Assembly: GCA_963922205.1 (NCBI GenBank)
Contig: CAWUHX010000019.1
Span: 496,001 to 560,000 of the forward strand
Direction: 5' to 3'
Source of the DNA: Romanomermis culicivorax
Lineage: Eukaryota; Nematoda; Enoplea; Mermithida; Mermithidae
DNA: 64,000 bases
Positions 42,329 to 55,777 of the stretch are shown in pieces. Below the pieces are notes generated by a model. That model was not told the DNA's origin, ran no database searches, and saw nothing but the letters and a program-made list of their open reading frames with translations. The first letter of the stretch is position 1. Every line of letters starts with the position of its first letter. The position numbers were made by a program, and so were the translations under genes.

Positions 42329-42924
42329 TTTTCTGTTGGGCTAGTTCAAACACCAGATATGGCATCGATGAAACAGTTTTTTTAGTTTGACCTTGGTGTA
42401 CTGGTCATCATGTGTTGTGGATGTGGTTGTTGTTGGTCATCGAGTGCTGTATTTGTGGTGTGATTCATTTGACAAACTTTTCTTGAAAAATTGTAATTCA
42501 TTGTATGTTAAGGGGATCCCGACAATTGCGTGAAAGACAATTTGGGGAAGGATAGCTGGGTGAAAGACAACTGGGTGAGTATGACAATTGGCTGAAAATC
42601 ATAGAGAATCATTTACACTTGATGGAATGTGTGAATAAATCTTTATGCACAACTGACGGCCAGAGTGAAGTTGGGCTCACCCAGCTGACTCAAACATGAC
42701 TGAACTTCCAACTGCATCAAAGTTGACTTTCATGAAAGTTTACTCTTCAATTAAACTCTTCAATGAACTTTTAATGTTCAAAAGAAAAAATCAGGTTGAC
42801 TAACTAATTTTTTACACTCACAAGTGCTACTAAAATTTCAAAAAACTTTTGTTCTCAATTAATCTACTATACTTTCGAAATCATAGGATACAAATCATGG
42901 CAGTGATTGGAACAAGTATAGTGA
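42329..42924. other. No feature seen
   Basis: Contains loosely repeated words around 'gacaattgggtgaaagacaa' (42520-42600) and, further on, 'caactgtcattcacccaattg' type words at 43290-43400, but no regular unit. Confidence 0.35.
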
Positions 42925-43150
42925 AATAGTGAGAGTGGAAATCAACTACTATTTCAGATTTTCATAATTGGCTGATAAATAATATATCATACAGGTCTGT
43001 AAATTGATGAGCATACTGACATAAGCGTTAACAATTTTTCTAGGTGAAAATTTTACAGTAAAAGCTCCATGCAAATGATTTTGATGAGATTACTTTTTTG
43101 TATCACTTTTTGTACTTGAAAGCTATTTGGAAGCATTTTACCAAAAAAGA
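42925..43150 (+). mobile_element. MITE family T (copy 3, diverged)
   Basis: The interior 'ctactatttcagattttca' to 'gaaaattttacagtaaaag' matches copy 2 in orientation. The left end is lost or mutated and the right end is degenerate (ccaaaaaagactaaaac). Confidence 0.6.
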
Positions 43151-46100
43151 CTAAAACTAACATATTCAAGTCATTTTAGTGTAAAACTAATTCTCTAATT
43201 TTGGCACTCATTTGATGAATACTGCAGTGTCTTCTGTTCATTTCAAACATTTTTCACGTTTCTACCCACATAAGCTACTGTTTTTCGAGATTTTCACCCA
43301 ACTGTCCCATTCACCCAATGGTCAAAGGCACCCAATTGTGTTTCACGCAACTGTCATTCACTCAATTGTTGCATTCATCCAATTGTTGTTCCCCCAATTG
43401 TTGTTGACCCTATGTTGGGAGTCATTTCACCTTGCCATCAACAAGGCTGCACATGGGCCATCAAAACAGAACCTTCAAATGTTCATCAACTTTTGATCAG
43501 AAGAAGTTCCTGTACTCACTGATGATATCGATAGCACAAAAGCAGCATCAAACTATCCAGATTTTCCAGAATGCAACATTAGGTGAGTAAGTCCAAAGCT
43601 GAAGTATGACTAACACAATGTTCGATGTCTGCAAGACAAATACGTAATCCTACTAAATTTTTGGACAAAAGCACAGATCCTGATAAATACCACACCAGAA
43701 TCTGAAAAATGATAATTGAGAGGACAACCATGGCATAGGTGAATTTGATTTATTCAATTTTGGAAAGATTTAATCAGTTGATAAGGAGGACAGAAAAGCC
43801 ATTGTCACACGACTGGAGGTGCAGCTTGTGGATGGTGAAATTCAGCTACCTACATCAGCTATGCTAGGAAACAGTTCTAGATTGAGCAGAAGATACCATG
43901 GAAAGACACACAAGGGAAATGCAACACAAACATCCCAGAGAATGAACACGCTGCAGAACCAGCTCAAACTGATTTTAGCCAAGACAAAATGTTCAACTGT
44001 CCAGAAGAAGGATGCATATTGTCGTTCGCAATGCATGAAAACTTGTTACTCCATCTTCTAGCAGGCTGACATTGGTTAGCAATTCAGCAAGTTAGCCTCA
44101 AGGATGTTGCAATACAAAGCTGCAGCAACCATCTGGAACTAGCTAGATTAACACCTGCAATACCTGAGAAGCAAGAAGCTGATGTGTTTACACATGCCCA
44201 TCAGGCTGGTACATGGGCATAAACCTTTTTGGCATGTGTTTTTCACCCAAATTTTGATGTATCTTTTTTCGTCCACTTGCCAACTATGTAAATTTATATG
44301 CACATGGTTTTTTCTGCATAAGTAGTTGTGCCTTTGGACGAATATTCATTTGCCTCTTATAGTCTTCATTTCTTCCTTGTTTATTGTTTTATTGGTTATG
44401 TATACATTATTTTAATCTGTCAGTGTAAAGGATACCTCCACAACCTTGTATGTGTGAGCTGCCAGTTGATGATAAACCTACTGACTCATACAACAGAAGC
44501 ACAGCAAGGATTCTATGAAAATGAAACATATGAGCCAACGACCAAATGATAGGCATGGAAGAATGAGGCTTGTTATCCATTGAAACCAAATCAAAGATCC
44601 TTTCTCCTGTCAAATTTTGAAGAGGGCTTTGCTATATGACAGAAGTTTGATTCCAACATTATTGCTCAAGAAATGTGACATGGTAATATTTTCAGCAAAG
44701 TTGATCTCCTAAGGCCCCAACTGACATGAAGTTACAAAGTTTCTGGTCTCAACATGATGGCATTGATGCATATTTTTTTGAGGGAAATGTGGATGAAATG
44801 TGTGAATATAAAGATGCGTTGGAAGTACTCTGCATTCTGTGATGCTCATGTAGAGTTTGGAAGTGATTTGCTGGCTAGTGAGTGTTTTGATAAGTTATCA
44901 TACATCAGCAAAAAGTATGAATAGGTTTTCCCAAAAACTTTTGGTCTTAGGGGGAACTATTTCATAATCTAAGAATAGAGGCTCACAGTAATCTTTGTTG
45001 ATAACTGGTATGGATTACATGTCCTATAGTGCAGGATTACATCGTCTATAGTACACATATAAATCCTGAACATTTTTACAATGCAAATGTGTGTCAAAAT
45101 GTTTATGCTTCCACATTGCTTAGGATTAATCAGCATTGCAAAAAATACTAGTGATTCAACAACTCAAGGTTTTATTTCCTATATATACTGCTTATGTGAT
45201 GCATGGTCGGGCTTATATTGATTATGTATGAAAATAGAAGATGCTTTTCTGTAGAAAGATTGGAACATTTTCAAAATCTTTCCCATCCTCCTAGGTTAGT
45301 TATTGATATCTGTGGGTTCATCACTATCAAACGAAAAATTATTACCATGAAAGCTAGTAGAATCAGGTACAACTTTCGACCAATCTGGCTAGAAAATGTT
45401 GAAGACAAAATATTTTCTGTTGATACAACTTATTACTCAGGATAGGTTATCTATAATGAAAACAACTGGTCAGTTAAAAAAGAACTTTTGAAGTAACTTT
45501 CAGGAAATTTTCTCCCTATGCTCCTCTGTGATCTATGCTTTGTTTTCAGCCAATCAGTGCACAACTATATTTTTTGGTACCAATATCGAAATACTGGACC
45601 AACTCCATGTAATCTCAAAAATGCTTTAGAAAAAAAATTATTGATTTTTGAGCAATTTTCAGCATTTCCCTTTCTTTGGATCTGTGTTTCTTTCCAAGGG
45701 GTATCCAAATCGCAATGCTGCTTTCATAACTACCGTAGGGCTATATGAATGAAAGAATACAAAGACAAAAATCTGTAGCAGGCATGATAGGTGAAGGTGC
45801 TCGCAACTGCCTCTAAGCAGGATTTTCCTTCATACTTATTTCTATTTTTTTACTGTTTAAACTTTCTTGACAAATGTTAAATGTTTGCTGGTGAAACAAT
45901 TGATACATCAAACTATAGTATGTTAGTTATTTGATTATTGTATAATATAGATAATAAATATGTCACAAGAGGCCGCCTGGCAAATGCAATTATTTCTATG
46001 AAATTTTTATAAGTAGGTCTTCTTCAGAGCAGTCAGGCTCTCTGAGAAGAAATCTGCAAATAGAGATGCCCAAAAGTTGAAGCCATAAGGGCATCTGCAA

Positions 46101-46337
46101 GCCTATACTTCTGGGTACATTTCAAATATATCAAAAAATCAACTTTGAAGTCTTGACTCAAGAGGTGAAATCTTCTGTTTTAAAAAATATTGATGCAGTT
46201 GGAAAAATAATATGTTGATAAAGCTCAGGTTCAGGTACAAGATTTGTGTGCTAGGGTTTGGTAATCTTCAAGATTTTGGATATTTAAATATTTAGTGAAT
46301 GAATATTACATATGATATTTAAAGAATATCTGCATTT
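43151..46337. other. No gene recognised
   Basis: Several open frames of 70-94 codons (43212, 43819, 44328, 45203, 45518) have no shared motif with the neighbouring family. The one at 45203-45445 looks most protein-like but has no clear homologue here. Confidence 0.35.
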
Positions 46338-46809
46338 TTCCTCGAGGCATTGTTTGAGAAAGATCAACATGTCAACTTTTTGAATTTTTTGCAGGGATTG
46401 TTCTTTCATTAACGTAAAATGAACTCAAAAGCTTCATAAGAGTAGTTTTGGAAAATTTCTACTCTTCTAACTCACATCTTGTCGGCCAAATTCATGGAAT
46501 TTTATGAACCAATGACTGGTTTCACAATTTTAAAATGATCAGATTCTAAAACTTATGATTTTTTACAAAACAAAATTTGAATCTAATTTTTGAGATATAT
46601 GCTTGAAAAATTGATTATCAGAATGCTTTTAAAAGCTCAAAACACTCAATTTAAGCATCTACGAGCATTTCTGAGCAAAAAAGAGGAGTTGGGAAACAAA
46701 AGTATTTTGACTTTCTTTCCTCTTCTCCAATGATTCACATATTGGGGCCTGGCCTAGGATTTATTATAGATTAGAATGATTATTGGTAACAAGACTGCAT
46801 TTTTTACAG

Positions 46810-47068
46810 GAAATACTCCACAAGCTACATGTTCAAGAACTAATTAGTGATGTAAATTAAACAGCTTGGAACATTGATTTAAAACACAGAACAAACCCAG
46901 TTATATACTATAATTATTTAAGGATTTGAAATCTGATTGCTGGCATTATTAATGTGATAGACATGAATCTTTCCACCCATGATCCAAGGAGTCTCAATGT
47001 GTACTACGTGTTCTGTAAAGTACCCTACCATTGGTATGCTTTCACAAGACTGAGAAATGAAAAAAATA
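46810..47068 (+). pseudogene. Exon-2 relative of the secreted family
   Basis: After 'tttttacag' it begins EILHKLHVQELISDVN and meets a TAA, then continues as homologous sequence (RSLNVYYVFCKV against TSLSWLYSICRV) to a GTAAGC donor. The right arm carries the same TAA, so this stop is older than the inverted duplication. Confidence 0.6.
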
Positions 47069-47436
47069 GTAAGCTGATACCAATGAACTGTGCTCTGAAC
47101 TTATGATTCTAGCCATCAGGCGAATTAATAGAGAAGACATATTTTCAATCATCCTCAAATATTGTACAATATATTATGTTTGGAAATTAAAGAAATTAGT
47201 CTTGAAAATTGTCTTTCTTGATGCACGAAAAAAGTCTTCTTCTAACTAATGTTTGGGCTTACAATTTTTTAAACAAAGATGAAAAAACAGCAAATCGACA
47301 TATATTTTTAGTTCAGTTCAGGTTGTTGTCTTTGATTTGGGCTGAAAAACAGCTTAATTATTTTTGTAAACAAGCAACTATGCACAACTGTTATGGGAAA
47401 ATAGAAGTGTCAGTACGTGCAATGTTTATTGTTCAG

Positions 47437-47603
47437 GTTTGATGAAATATTTGACTTATCTGCTACGAAAACAATGGCTCCAAACAAGTCGACCATATGC
47501 CCAATCACTACAGGAAAAGTATGAAGCCCTCAAAAAGTATCTGCCTGATAGTTTTCTTGGACAACAGCAAGATATTGACAGCAGCACTCGAGCTTTATTG
47601 TGA
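47437..47603 (+). CDS. Exon-3 relative of the secreted family
   Basis: After 'tgttcag' in phase 1 it reads LMKYLTYLLRKQWLQTSRPY to STRALL and a TGA at 47601-47603. It aligns with exon 3 of the intact gene (FLHKKEWFERTGPQ). It is open and has the same length, 167 bp, as its right-arm partner, so it may still be functional as an exon, although its exon 2 is broken. Confidence 0.55.
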
Positions 47604-47937
47604 AAAATGGTGAAGAAAATTGTAGAGTATAGTATTTGTGAATGTTATATTGTCAGAGCTCAAGCTAATGTGATTTTTGTACCGTGTGGAAATAATTTAT
47701 TAAAGATATTCAGAAAATATGACTCATATGACAAATTCAGGTCAAGGTAGAACCTGTTTCCAGGTCAAGATGCTGACCTGGATTCAGCGGGTACTGCCTC
47801 AAACTGCTATTTGATCCTAGTTTTCTTGGATAAACATAGCTAGCAAGGATTGATCAACAGTAGGATGATGTCCTGATAGTAGTTTAATGAGTATATTTTT
47901 GGGGCATAGAGGAAATATCCTACATTGAAAGTATAGA

Positions 47938-48213
47938 CAAAAAAAGCTGATGCCTGGAAGTGATAGGGACGAATGAAATTAAATGTAAATTGTATTTCTT
48001 TTTCATTGATAAGGAAAGTACAATTTAGGCTCTAAATGGAAAGAGTCGAAATTTCGCTATGGCCCAGATTGCTGCATGATAATCCAGGAAATTTCAGACA
48101 CATTGGGAGCTATTATAATGGCACATACAGGACGATACGTACAATATAGCCATGCTATAACTATAGGCTTTGAATATGCTGCTTCAAATGCATGGGGGCA
48201 ATACAGGGTGTAG
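47938..48213 (+). pseudogene. Broken copy of the 92-residue ORF open in the right arm
   Basis: Corresponds to 62119-62397 on the minus strand. Here a TAG and a one-base deletion break the frame in the middle. The last ~45 codons are still readable (CCMIIQEISDTLGAII to the final AWGQYRV). Confidence 0.6.
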
Positions 48214-48622
48214 AAACTATAGGCAATTGTGAAATTCTACCTCAACTCACATAATGTTTACAAGAGCACCAAGGCTGTAGAAAATCGATGCTTCCATGTG
48301 CCAGTTTCCATATCACTTCAGAAAGTACACTTGACAAGTCACATATGAAATTCACATTACAGAAGAAAATACGGCAAGGCTGATTTTCAATTTGACAAAT
48401 CGGCTCTACTTGTGTTAGGCAGCTGTGACCTAAGGATGATGTGACTGACCTTTGCATTTATACAAAGGAAGTTGCAGCAGTTCAACCACAGGCTGACAAA
48501 ACTCAAACACACCAAAAACTGTCTCACTGGACTCTCAGATACCTTCACCTGTACTCTCCTAAGCCTCAGGCAGAACACCTCAGAAAATCCTACCCTGGTC
48601 TCTACTCCTAATTTTATTGAAG

Positions 48623-48768
48623 CTTCCCCTATGCTCACAAAACAAAACAATTACTGTGTCCAGCGTGTATTGGGTGACGAGGATGATTATGCCAATACAA
48701 CAATGCATAAATGGCAACCAGAATTTGATGTTGCTTTGGTATACAATTCCACTGTTGACATAGCTCTG
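48623..48768 (+). CDS. Exon-1-like relative without signal peptide
   Basis: After 'ttgaag' the frame reads SPMLTKQNNYCVQRVLGDED to VALVYNSTVDIAL before GTGAAG. It aligns with the end of exon 1 of the intact gene (GLIYNSTTEKFL). The open frame extends further upstream to 48472, but a right-arm AG (ttgcag) marks the likely exon start. No signal-peptide exon was found upstream. Confidence 0.5.
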
Positions 48769-49031
48769 GTGAAGTAGAAGATCCATTTTTGCCAAGTATA
48801 TTTTCACAATACATCCAAACAGATGATATTCAGATGATCGGAAACCTTATGAATGAATAATCAGAGTTATTTTTCTTTGTGACACACTCTTGGGAAAACA
48901 GGTTTCAGCACTTGGTCTGATCATGGGTCAGGCTAGAGGCAGCCCAACAGCAAATACTTGGCTAGGCTTAATTCCACAAGTCCTGCACATCTCTATTCAA
49001 TGGTTAGATAACAAAATTGAATTTTTTACAG

Positions 49032-49291
49032 GTAATGCTCAACCAGCTACATGTTTAACAGCTACTTAATGATGCTGATTATGCAGCTTCAAAGAACGAT
49101 TTGGAACAAAGCCATGACCTAAAAAATAAGTTTATTATCTGAAGGCATGAAGCATGATCATGGGAAATATTGGTAAAATAGACAGGACAGTGACGGCGCA
49201 TGATCGCAGCAGCATCAGTTGGTATTACACTTTCTTTAAAGTGGCATTCAATGATGTGGCTTATGCAAGAGTGACATTTGGAGGGTGAAGT
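49032..49291 (+). pseudogene. Second exon-2 relative, broken
   Basis: After 'ttttttacag' it begins VMLNQLHV and hits TAA. Later DRSSISWYYTFFKVAFNDVA aligns with TSLSWLYSICRVNF. It ends near a GTAAGT. Most of this exon is absent from the right arm. Confidence 0.55.
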
Positions 49292-49505
49292 GGTAAGTCC
49301 TTTGCATCAAATCCTGCTTCAAAATTTTGTACTTTTTTTCGAGCGAATTTGTGATCAATGTATGCTGGTGTTTTTTCCACACAAGGCATTATCAAACAAC
49401 ATTGCTGCATTTAATTTTGGTTCACTGATTTTAAATGTTGATGGTCAGACTTGAGGATGTTCTGCATGTTTTTCTTAACACATCATAGTTTGAGTGTTAT
49501 GAAAA

Positions 49506-49758
49506 AAAATTTGTAATGAGACCTTAAGTCAGTCTTTCCATATTATTTCTCCATTTTGGATGCATTGTCTCGCATTTAGCATATGTTTTTTATGCTGAAT
49601 TTAATAGTCGTTCAACCCATTTAGCCTCAGTGATACTATAACACTGTCTAAATATCATTCAATTTTATACCCCCTTTTTCATGACCTTGAGCCAAAACTA
49701 CAGATTTTATTTTAGGAGTTGAGCCATTCCACACAAACTTTTGTTGCATACTTCTGAT
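49506..49758. other. Start of spacer, no feature seen
   Basis: AT-rich; nothing recognised. Confidence 0.3.
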
Positions 49759-50510
49759 CTATTTAATTACGCTCTTGTCCACTGCTAGATTTATAGGACT
49801 ATAATTCAATTTTGACATTATTAAGTAATTCCATACAGTAACTTTTCCATAAAATGTTAGCCCCTTGGTCTTCCGTATATTAGATTCCTTCTGACATTTT
49901 TTGATTTTTTCCGTAAAATTTTTTGTGTTTATGAGATCCCTGTCATATGAGAAGGGGATTCCGAAAATTTTTATGCTATCTGTTATATTGCATGAACCTA
50001 CTCTATTTGTTTTTGACCAGTTTTCTCCTGAACCTAGGATTTGTGTTTTTTTCAGGTTGACAAACAAACTTTTTTTTTGGCATGAGATGCAACCATTCTT
50101 TTTTGTTCGAGATTTGAGAAAACGATTTTTACTTGACAGTTCTCAGCTGATATGTTCTTGAACGCCCGGATCCAGTCCGTTTTGGTGTTGTCCATTTCAG
50201 TTTGGGCCACAGCTATTTTTTCGATTATGAATTTCTATAGTTGCCAAAATTTTTCTTCGAACATCGACTTCGGATTTCTTGGATAAAGGTCTTTTGGAAA
50301 ATTAAAAAGCCAGGCAACAGGCTTTCTGACAATGCGTTCGACCGTTTCAACTCGTTTTTCCAATATATCGACGTTTTGTTTGATCGCCAATTTTTGGTTG
50401 TCGTCATTTGATGATGAATTTTCGACTTGATCATGGAATTTTTGTTTCTTCGCAGCCGTCGAATCTTGATACACATTGTTGCTGGTTCGTTTCATCATTT
50501 TTCCTAACAA
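49759..50510 (-). pseudogene. Internally deleted LINE relic (ORF1-like start joined to ORF2 end)
   Basis: On the minus strand 50510-50235 (91 codons) begins MLGKMMKRTSNNVYQ, is charged and heptad-like (LEKRVETVERIV), as in non-LTR ORF1 coiled coils. About 170 bases further, 50067-49759 reads FVNLKKTQILGS ... IKIFGIPFSYDRDL ... KGLTFYGKVTVWNYLIMSKL. That is the region just after the reverse-transcriptase palm ('LxKTxxL ... IKxLGI ... R-x-L-x-xxGKxxVxK'). The palm itself is missing between the two. An ordinary internal deletion explains it. Confidence 0.5.
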
Positions 50511-51399
50511 AATGATTGAAAAAACGTATATTTTTGGAGTGATAAGCGACCTAGCACAGTGACGCTATATGACTAGAGAATAATGGTGAAAGTAGGTATG
50601 TAAAATTTTTAAAGCAAAGAAGACGAAACCACCTTTCACAAGCACTGCAAAAGTCAAAACTTTTTTCTGTAGAATAGCTGATAGAAATATGATGGAAAAT
50701 CGGAAAGCCGACCTACAGTAATCATGAAAAAAGACGGAAGCTATGATGTCCAAAATTTTTTCAAATGCTTAACTTGACTGATTATTTTCCTGGATAACCA
50801 TCTGCAAACAATGACAAAAATAGGTTGAATGTAAAGATTCAGAAGACAATGAAGAAACAATGGCTCCCAGAAGTTTTCAGCCTGCACTGCACATGTTCAC
50901 TTCGTTTATAAACTTTTTGTATATATACTGCAACCTTTTGGTGAAGAATTCATTGTTGTTATTGGAGTATTGTATATTTTTAGTGTGATTCGTGTTTGAT
51001 GTGTTGAATACAGCATTTGAGGCTCCAAATAGTGGTTCTGCTGGAGCTTATTTCAGTTGTTTTACAGTATATTTGTGGTTTATTCCGTAATATATTGTGG
51101 TGTAGTGGCATGTGTCCACATAATGAACAGTTATTGGAAGACTGTAAGATCAATTGCATTTGGAATTTGATTATTACTTACTCTCTTCAAACCCATTGGT
51201 AATACAGACAAACTTGTCTTACATTAACAAAGACATCTGAAAGTGTTGTATTTGAAATTCATCGAGGCAACTTTTACCTGAACTATACAACTTATGTAAC
51301 CAGTACCACAATTACGATATGGGCAGAGTTATACAATAAGGGTCTTGCTGGCTGAGAAAACTAAAGGCACATGGAACAGTGACTAATATATAACAAGAA
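50511..51399. other. No feature seen
   Basis: No convincing frame or repeat. Confidence 0.3.
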
Positions 51400-51556
51400 T
51401 AATAATGAGAGAGCTGAACCATGCATGTACCAAATTGGTGCTACAGTAAGATGCTTGAGATGGTCCAGCTCGCCCATCTGAATTGTACCTGTGGCGTTTT
51501 TTCGAAAAATGACAAACTATCACAAAAACCCTAGAAATTATCTGAAACACACTACA
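51400..51556 (-). mobile_element. Diverged LTR fragment (copy 4)
   Basis: 'acagtaagatgcttgagatggtcc' and 'gaaacacactacaa' match the 5' part of the LTR copy at 27012-27516 in the same orientation. About 155 bp remain. Confidence 0.55.
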
Positions 51557-52269
51557 AGAAAACACTCAGAACAGAGGGTGTACAAACTTTGGGTGACTGT
51601 GAAATTCTATCCAAATTCATGTAACATGCACATGTGGTGTAGAAAGTATGGTAATGACTTCGAGGTGCTAATTCCAATTCATCCTAAAAAGTATGCTCAA
51701 TGCTTTAATGTGCAAAATTCCCCATAACTGTAGAAAGTATGATGACTCGACTTTACTAAGATATTAAAAATGTGATCAGGTCGACAGCTTGTTTACAAAG
51801 AAGATGCAAAGATTTGCCTGAGGACATGCATAATTTTCACATTCTGGATTGAAAGTTTTCAAAATTCCTTAAAATTTCAAAAATTTCTGTATATAGGACA
51901 GTAAAAACTGTACAGCCTTTATACTTTTTTACTCATAAAAAATGAAAGGTGTTGTGAAAATCTTTACTTATTGAATCTGTAGCATTTGACTCACACACAG
52001 AATCATTTGAGAAAAATGAGTAAAAAAACAAAAGTTTTACATATAAATAGTTCAAGGATTCTCTAGTTTTACAATTTGACACACAAAAATAAGTTTATTT
52101 TCACAAATTCTGGAAGTTTGAAGCTCAGATCAAGAATATATTATGTGGATCAATGCCTGGATTCATCTTCTGCATCTTTTTGTAAATCAGCTGTTGATCT
52201 ACTGGTACGGGTCGAGTCACCATACTTTCTAGATTCATGTGAAATTTTGCCTGTTGAAGCATTGACTGT
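51557..52269. other. No feature seen
   Basis: Open frames here are short; no homology. Confidence 0.3.
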
Positions 52270-53000
52270 ACTTTCTGTACCCCTGTATCACTCTTACAGA
52301 TGGGATGAATCCCGGATTTGGATTCAGTCTTTTTTCTGAACTTGGATTCCAATTTGGATTTGACTTCACTGATTTTCCAGATTTAGATTTGGTGGTCTTG
52401 CCCAGAATTTTAGACAAAATCCGAATTTATTCTCAATTTGAGGTATGTTGGTAAAAATTACTTTCAATCCCATTCATGTGGATTATCTAATATGAAAGTA
52501 TCTTCAAATTTTATTGGACTTGCAAAAAAAGTCAACTAATATTTGAAATTCACCAATGGCAAATTATATTTCATAAAAAGTCATTACTAGAAATCCATTT
52601 ATCCCATCCAAGGTCTGGGCTCCCTGTACCTCGATGCCAGTTAAGGACAAGTGGGAAATAAGTGTGCTGAACATGGCATCACAGTTGACTTTACTAGAAC
52701 TCCATTCATCCCATCCAAGGTCTGGCTCCCTATACCTCAAACCCAGTTAAGGCTGAATGGAGGATAGTCACACCAAAGGTTAGTATCATCAATAACTAGT
52801 ATATGAAACAAAGTAGACAATATTTTACCCAATGCTAAATAACTTTGGCAAAATTTAATGTAGGATACTGATATGAATTCATCTGAATCCTAAATGTCAG
52901 ATTCAGATTTGGATTCGGATTTGGTACTTACTAATTTCATTGATTCCGATTCAGATTCGGAAACTACATAAAACTGGATTCATCTCATCTCTAATCATCC
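52270..53000. repeat. Two patches of degenerate GGATTTGGATTC repeat and a ~100-bp tandem pair
   Basis: 52300-52440 and 52875-52985 consist of variants of 'gatttggattcggatttgg'. Between them two ~100-bp units (52586-52685 and 52686-52760) share 'tccatttatcccatccaagg', 'ctccctgtacctc' and 'ccagttaagg'. Confidence 0.55.
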
Positions 53001-54778
53001 TGCATGGTATATGAATTCAGATAGAATTTCAAACTTACCCATACTTTATATGCCCCTGCACTGCCCCACATGTTATGAGCAGCAGCTTTTGAATCCTATA
53101 CTTATACTGTACCTGTATTTTATGCACCCCCTGTGTGGGCCCATATAACTACTCATCATTTTTTGTTTTGGATAAGTTGCAATAACCATTGAATGTTGAC
53201 CTTCATTTTTTCATGCTATCATTGAATTCCCAAATATACAGTCAACGTTGTTTCCTGAGTGTAGGGAAATAAGTAGTAATCTCTGTTGCCTAGACCAGAA
53301 GACCACCTACTGAGGAAACAAAAACTTTTATTCAGTCTTGAGTCAAAAAATGAACATTCATAAGTCATATTTCATATAATCAGAAACTCTGACATAATTC
53401 ATGAACATAGAAAAAGTCCATGCAATATTCTTTACTAGTTTCATAAAACCTTTTTAAAGGCATGCATTACTTTTTCATTCCATACAAATGCATCACAACC
53501 ATTGAATTTCAGACTATAGTAATCCAGGAACAGGTGCCATCAGCTTTCCATATCTCCTAAAACTCCAAAGTCTGCTTGGACCAAAGATGAATCATTGCTA
53601 ATTTCCAAAGCTCTCATCTGAAATTTCCAACCTAATTGATGTGCTAAACATAGGAAAATATTATTCATCTGCTGAAATCAAGTACGAAAAAGTTCACCTA
53701 TAATATTGATCCTGGCTTCATCTCGGTTATCTCTGCACCAAGTTTGTATACATAATTCTTCGATCAAATCACATACTTGTTTTTCATGCATATCATCCTT
53801 TTTTTTTGCAAAATAGTTTTGGAATTGGTTGTGATAGGAATTTTGGTTGAAGCTAGCTTACTTGGTCTTTTAATTATGGTAGCATTTGCTGCAAATGAGC
53901 CTGTAAAAATGTGATACTTTCATGGTTTATAACTCGAGACCGGATTTTTAGATGCAGAACATTGGCAGATTTGGTGCTGAAATAGGTGCAAAGAATTTTC
54001 GAACCAGGTGCCATGAGTTTATATATCACAGTTGATCTGATCTAGTTATACAGGTGAAACCTGCTTACTATGAAAATTGTGGATGAAATAAAAACTTTAG
54101 ATGAAAATTTTAAGAAAGCCCTAATTAGGTGCAAGTGGGTCTCAGAACCCAAAAAAGGTGCACAAAGGTGCAATAAAAATGCATACAGGATGGATGATAA
54201 GAAGCTCTCATATTTTTCATTTTCATGCTTTTTCTACATCCTCAATTTAAAAAAAATAGGACTGCACCTGAAAATCTGGTATCTATTTATAACCTCCTGA
54301 TCATCAGTGATTAAGCGTACCATGGACATTTTTGATCACCAGTTTTAAACTTTCCCCTTTGATCTTGTCATCCTGCAAATTTGCGAGGTATCCGATCATT
54401 GATTCACAAGTGAAAACGAAGAATGATTTTGGATTCCATGTATTGTCTGAAAAAAAATTCAAAAATTTTAGCTGCAACAGCTCTGAATATGATTTCGAAT
54501 TCCAGTTCACTTCATTCAAAAAAGAAACAATCCTATGTATGCTGAAAATTCACAGACTAGTCTTTTGCTACTGTAGAACATCAATATGACAAAGTTCTTC
54601 CTGGGTCCTGTTTGGATTAAAATGAAAAAATTAAAACAAATTTGAAATTTTTTTTCAAATTGATATAATTGGCACTTTCACCCATAATTATTAAATTTCG
54701 AACCATTGTAGCTCATTAATTATGACCTGCACTTCCGGCTATTCTCAATTAGAGCTTAGCAAGCATCCCCAACCACAT
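53001..54778. other. No gene recognised
   Basis: 'tgtgggcccatataactact' near 53135 matches 'tgtgagcccatataactact' near 6495, a trace of a dispersed repeat. Otherwise nothing. Confidence 0.3.
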
Positions 54779-55777
54779 ATGTCCTTCATTTTGTATGAGT
54801 ATGATCTGGGCAGAAGTGCAGCTGAGGTAATGAGAAATATATGGCAAGCATACAGTGAACCTGTTGTGTCTGAACATGCAGTTGAATGGTGCTTTGTGAA
54901 GTTCAGGACTGGCACCCGAAGTACCAAAGATGAGCTTCATATTGGATTACAAGGTGACGTATCAGAAGCAGACATTCAAGAACAGCTGAACCTTGATCCA
55001 AAAGCAACCACTAGGGAAATAGCAGAAGTCCTCGCTGTTACCCACAGTACTATTGAAAATCAAATTAAGCAGATAAACAAGGTTTGCAAGCTCCTAAAAT
55101 TTGTTCCTCACAAGTTAAGTGATCATGCTATGCAGCAGCATGTTATCATCTCCATGTTGTTACTTTCATGATACAAAATCAAGCCTTTCCTTGCTCCAAT
55201 CATCACTCGAGATGAAAAGTGCATTGTGCATGTTAACACCATCTGGAGGCAACAATGGGTTAACAATGGCCCTAAACCAGCGTGAATGCCAAGGCCCAAT
55301 CTACAGCCAAACAAGGTTATGTTATGTTTATAATGGTCCACTTTGAGTTGCTTCCACCTGGTTTGACCATCACTACTAAAGTGTATGAACAGCAGCTTGA
55401 TCATATACAAAATCCCTTGGTTCTAAAACAGCCTGCATTGGTAAACCACAAAGGGGTACTTCTGCTCCATGACGACGCCCATCCACATACTGCTACCATT
55501 GTCCAGGCAAAAATCCATGAATAAAATTGGGAGTAGTTACGCCATCCACCATATTCACTAGACATTGCATCATCATATTATTATTTGTTCCCCTCATGGC
55601 AGAATAGCCTTGCCAATATAGAATTTGAAAACAATCACAAGGTTGAAATGTACATTCACAACATTTTTAATTCAAAGATTTCTGAGATTTCAAGCATATT
55701 ATTATACAAGCATAGCAAAGCTACTGGCAAAATAGCAAAGTATGATTGATAGTAATGGGGCATATTTTGATGATTAA
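54779..55777 (+). pseudogene. Mariner-type transposase relic
   Basis: Starts MSFILYEYDLGRSAAEVMRN, the first helix-turn-helix of mariner transposases, then KATTREIAEVLAVTHSTIEN (second HTH, 'TTRELAExLxVSHSTV') and KLLKFVPHKLSD (the WVPHEL block). After a frame change: TRDEKCIVHVNT (first catalytic Asp, 'TGDEKW'), later LLHDDAHPHTA (the second Asp, 'HDNARPH'), then LRHPPYSLDIASSYYYLFPS (third catalytic region 'HPPYSPDLAPSDYHLF', its final Asp replaced by Tyr). Ends GAYFDD and stop. Frames change at least twice and stops occur, so it is inactive. Terminal repeats were not found. Probably the irritans-like group, from the spacing. Confidence 0.8.

Larger units (their letters stand above)
46338..49505 (+). 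repeat. Left arm of a large inverted duplication
   Basis: The reverse complement of 61195-64000 aligns end to end with this stretch. Base 64000 pairs with about 46338, so the right arm is cut by the window edge and the repeat is probably longer. The left arm has about 318 bp (48890-49207) that the right arm lacks. It contains exons of the secreted-protein family. Confidence 0.85.

Noticed and set aside
54304..54589. Overlapping ORFs on both strands upstream of the mariner relic
   Set aside because: Neither shows a motif, and the two frames mask each other.
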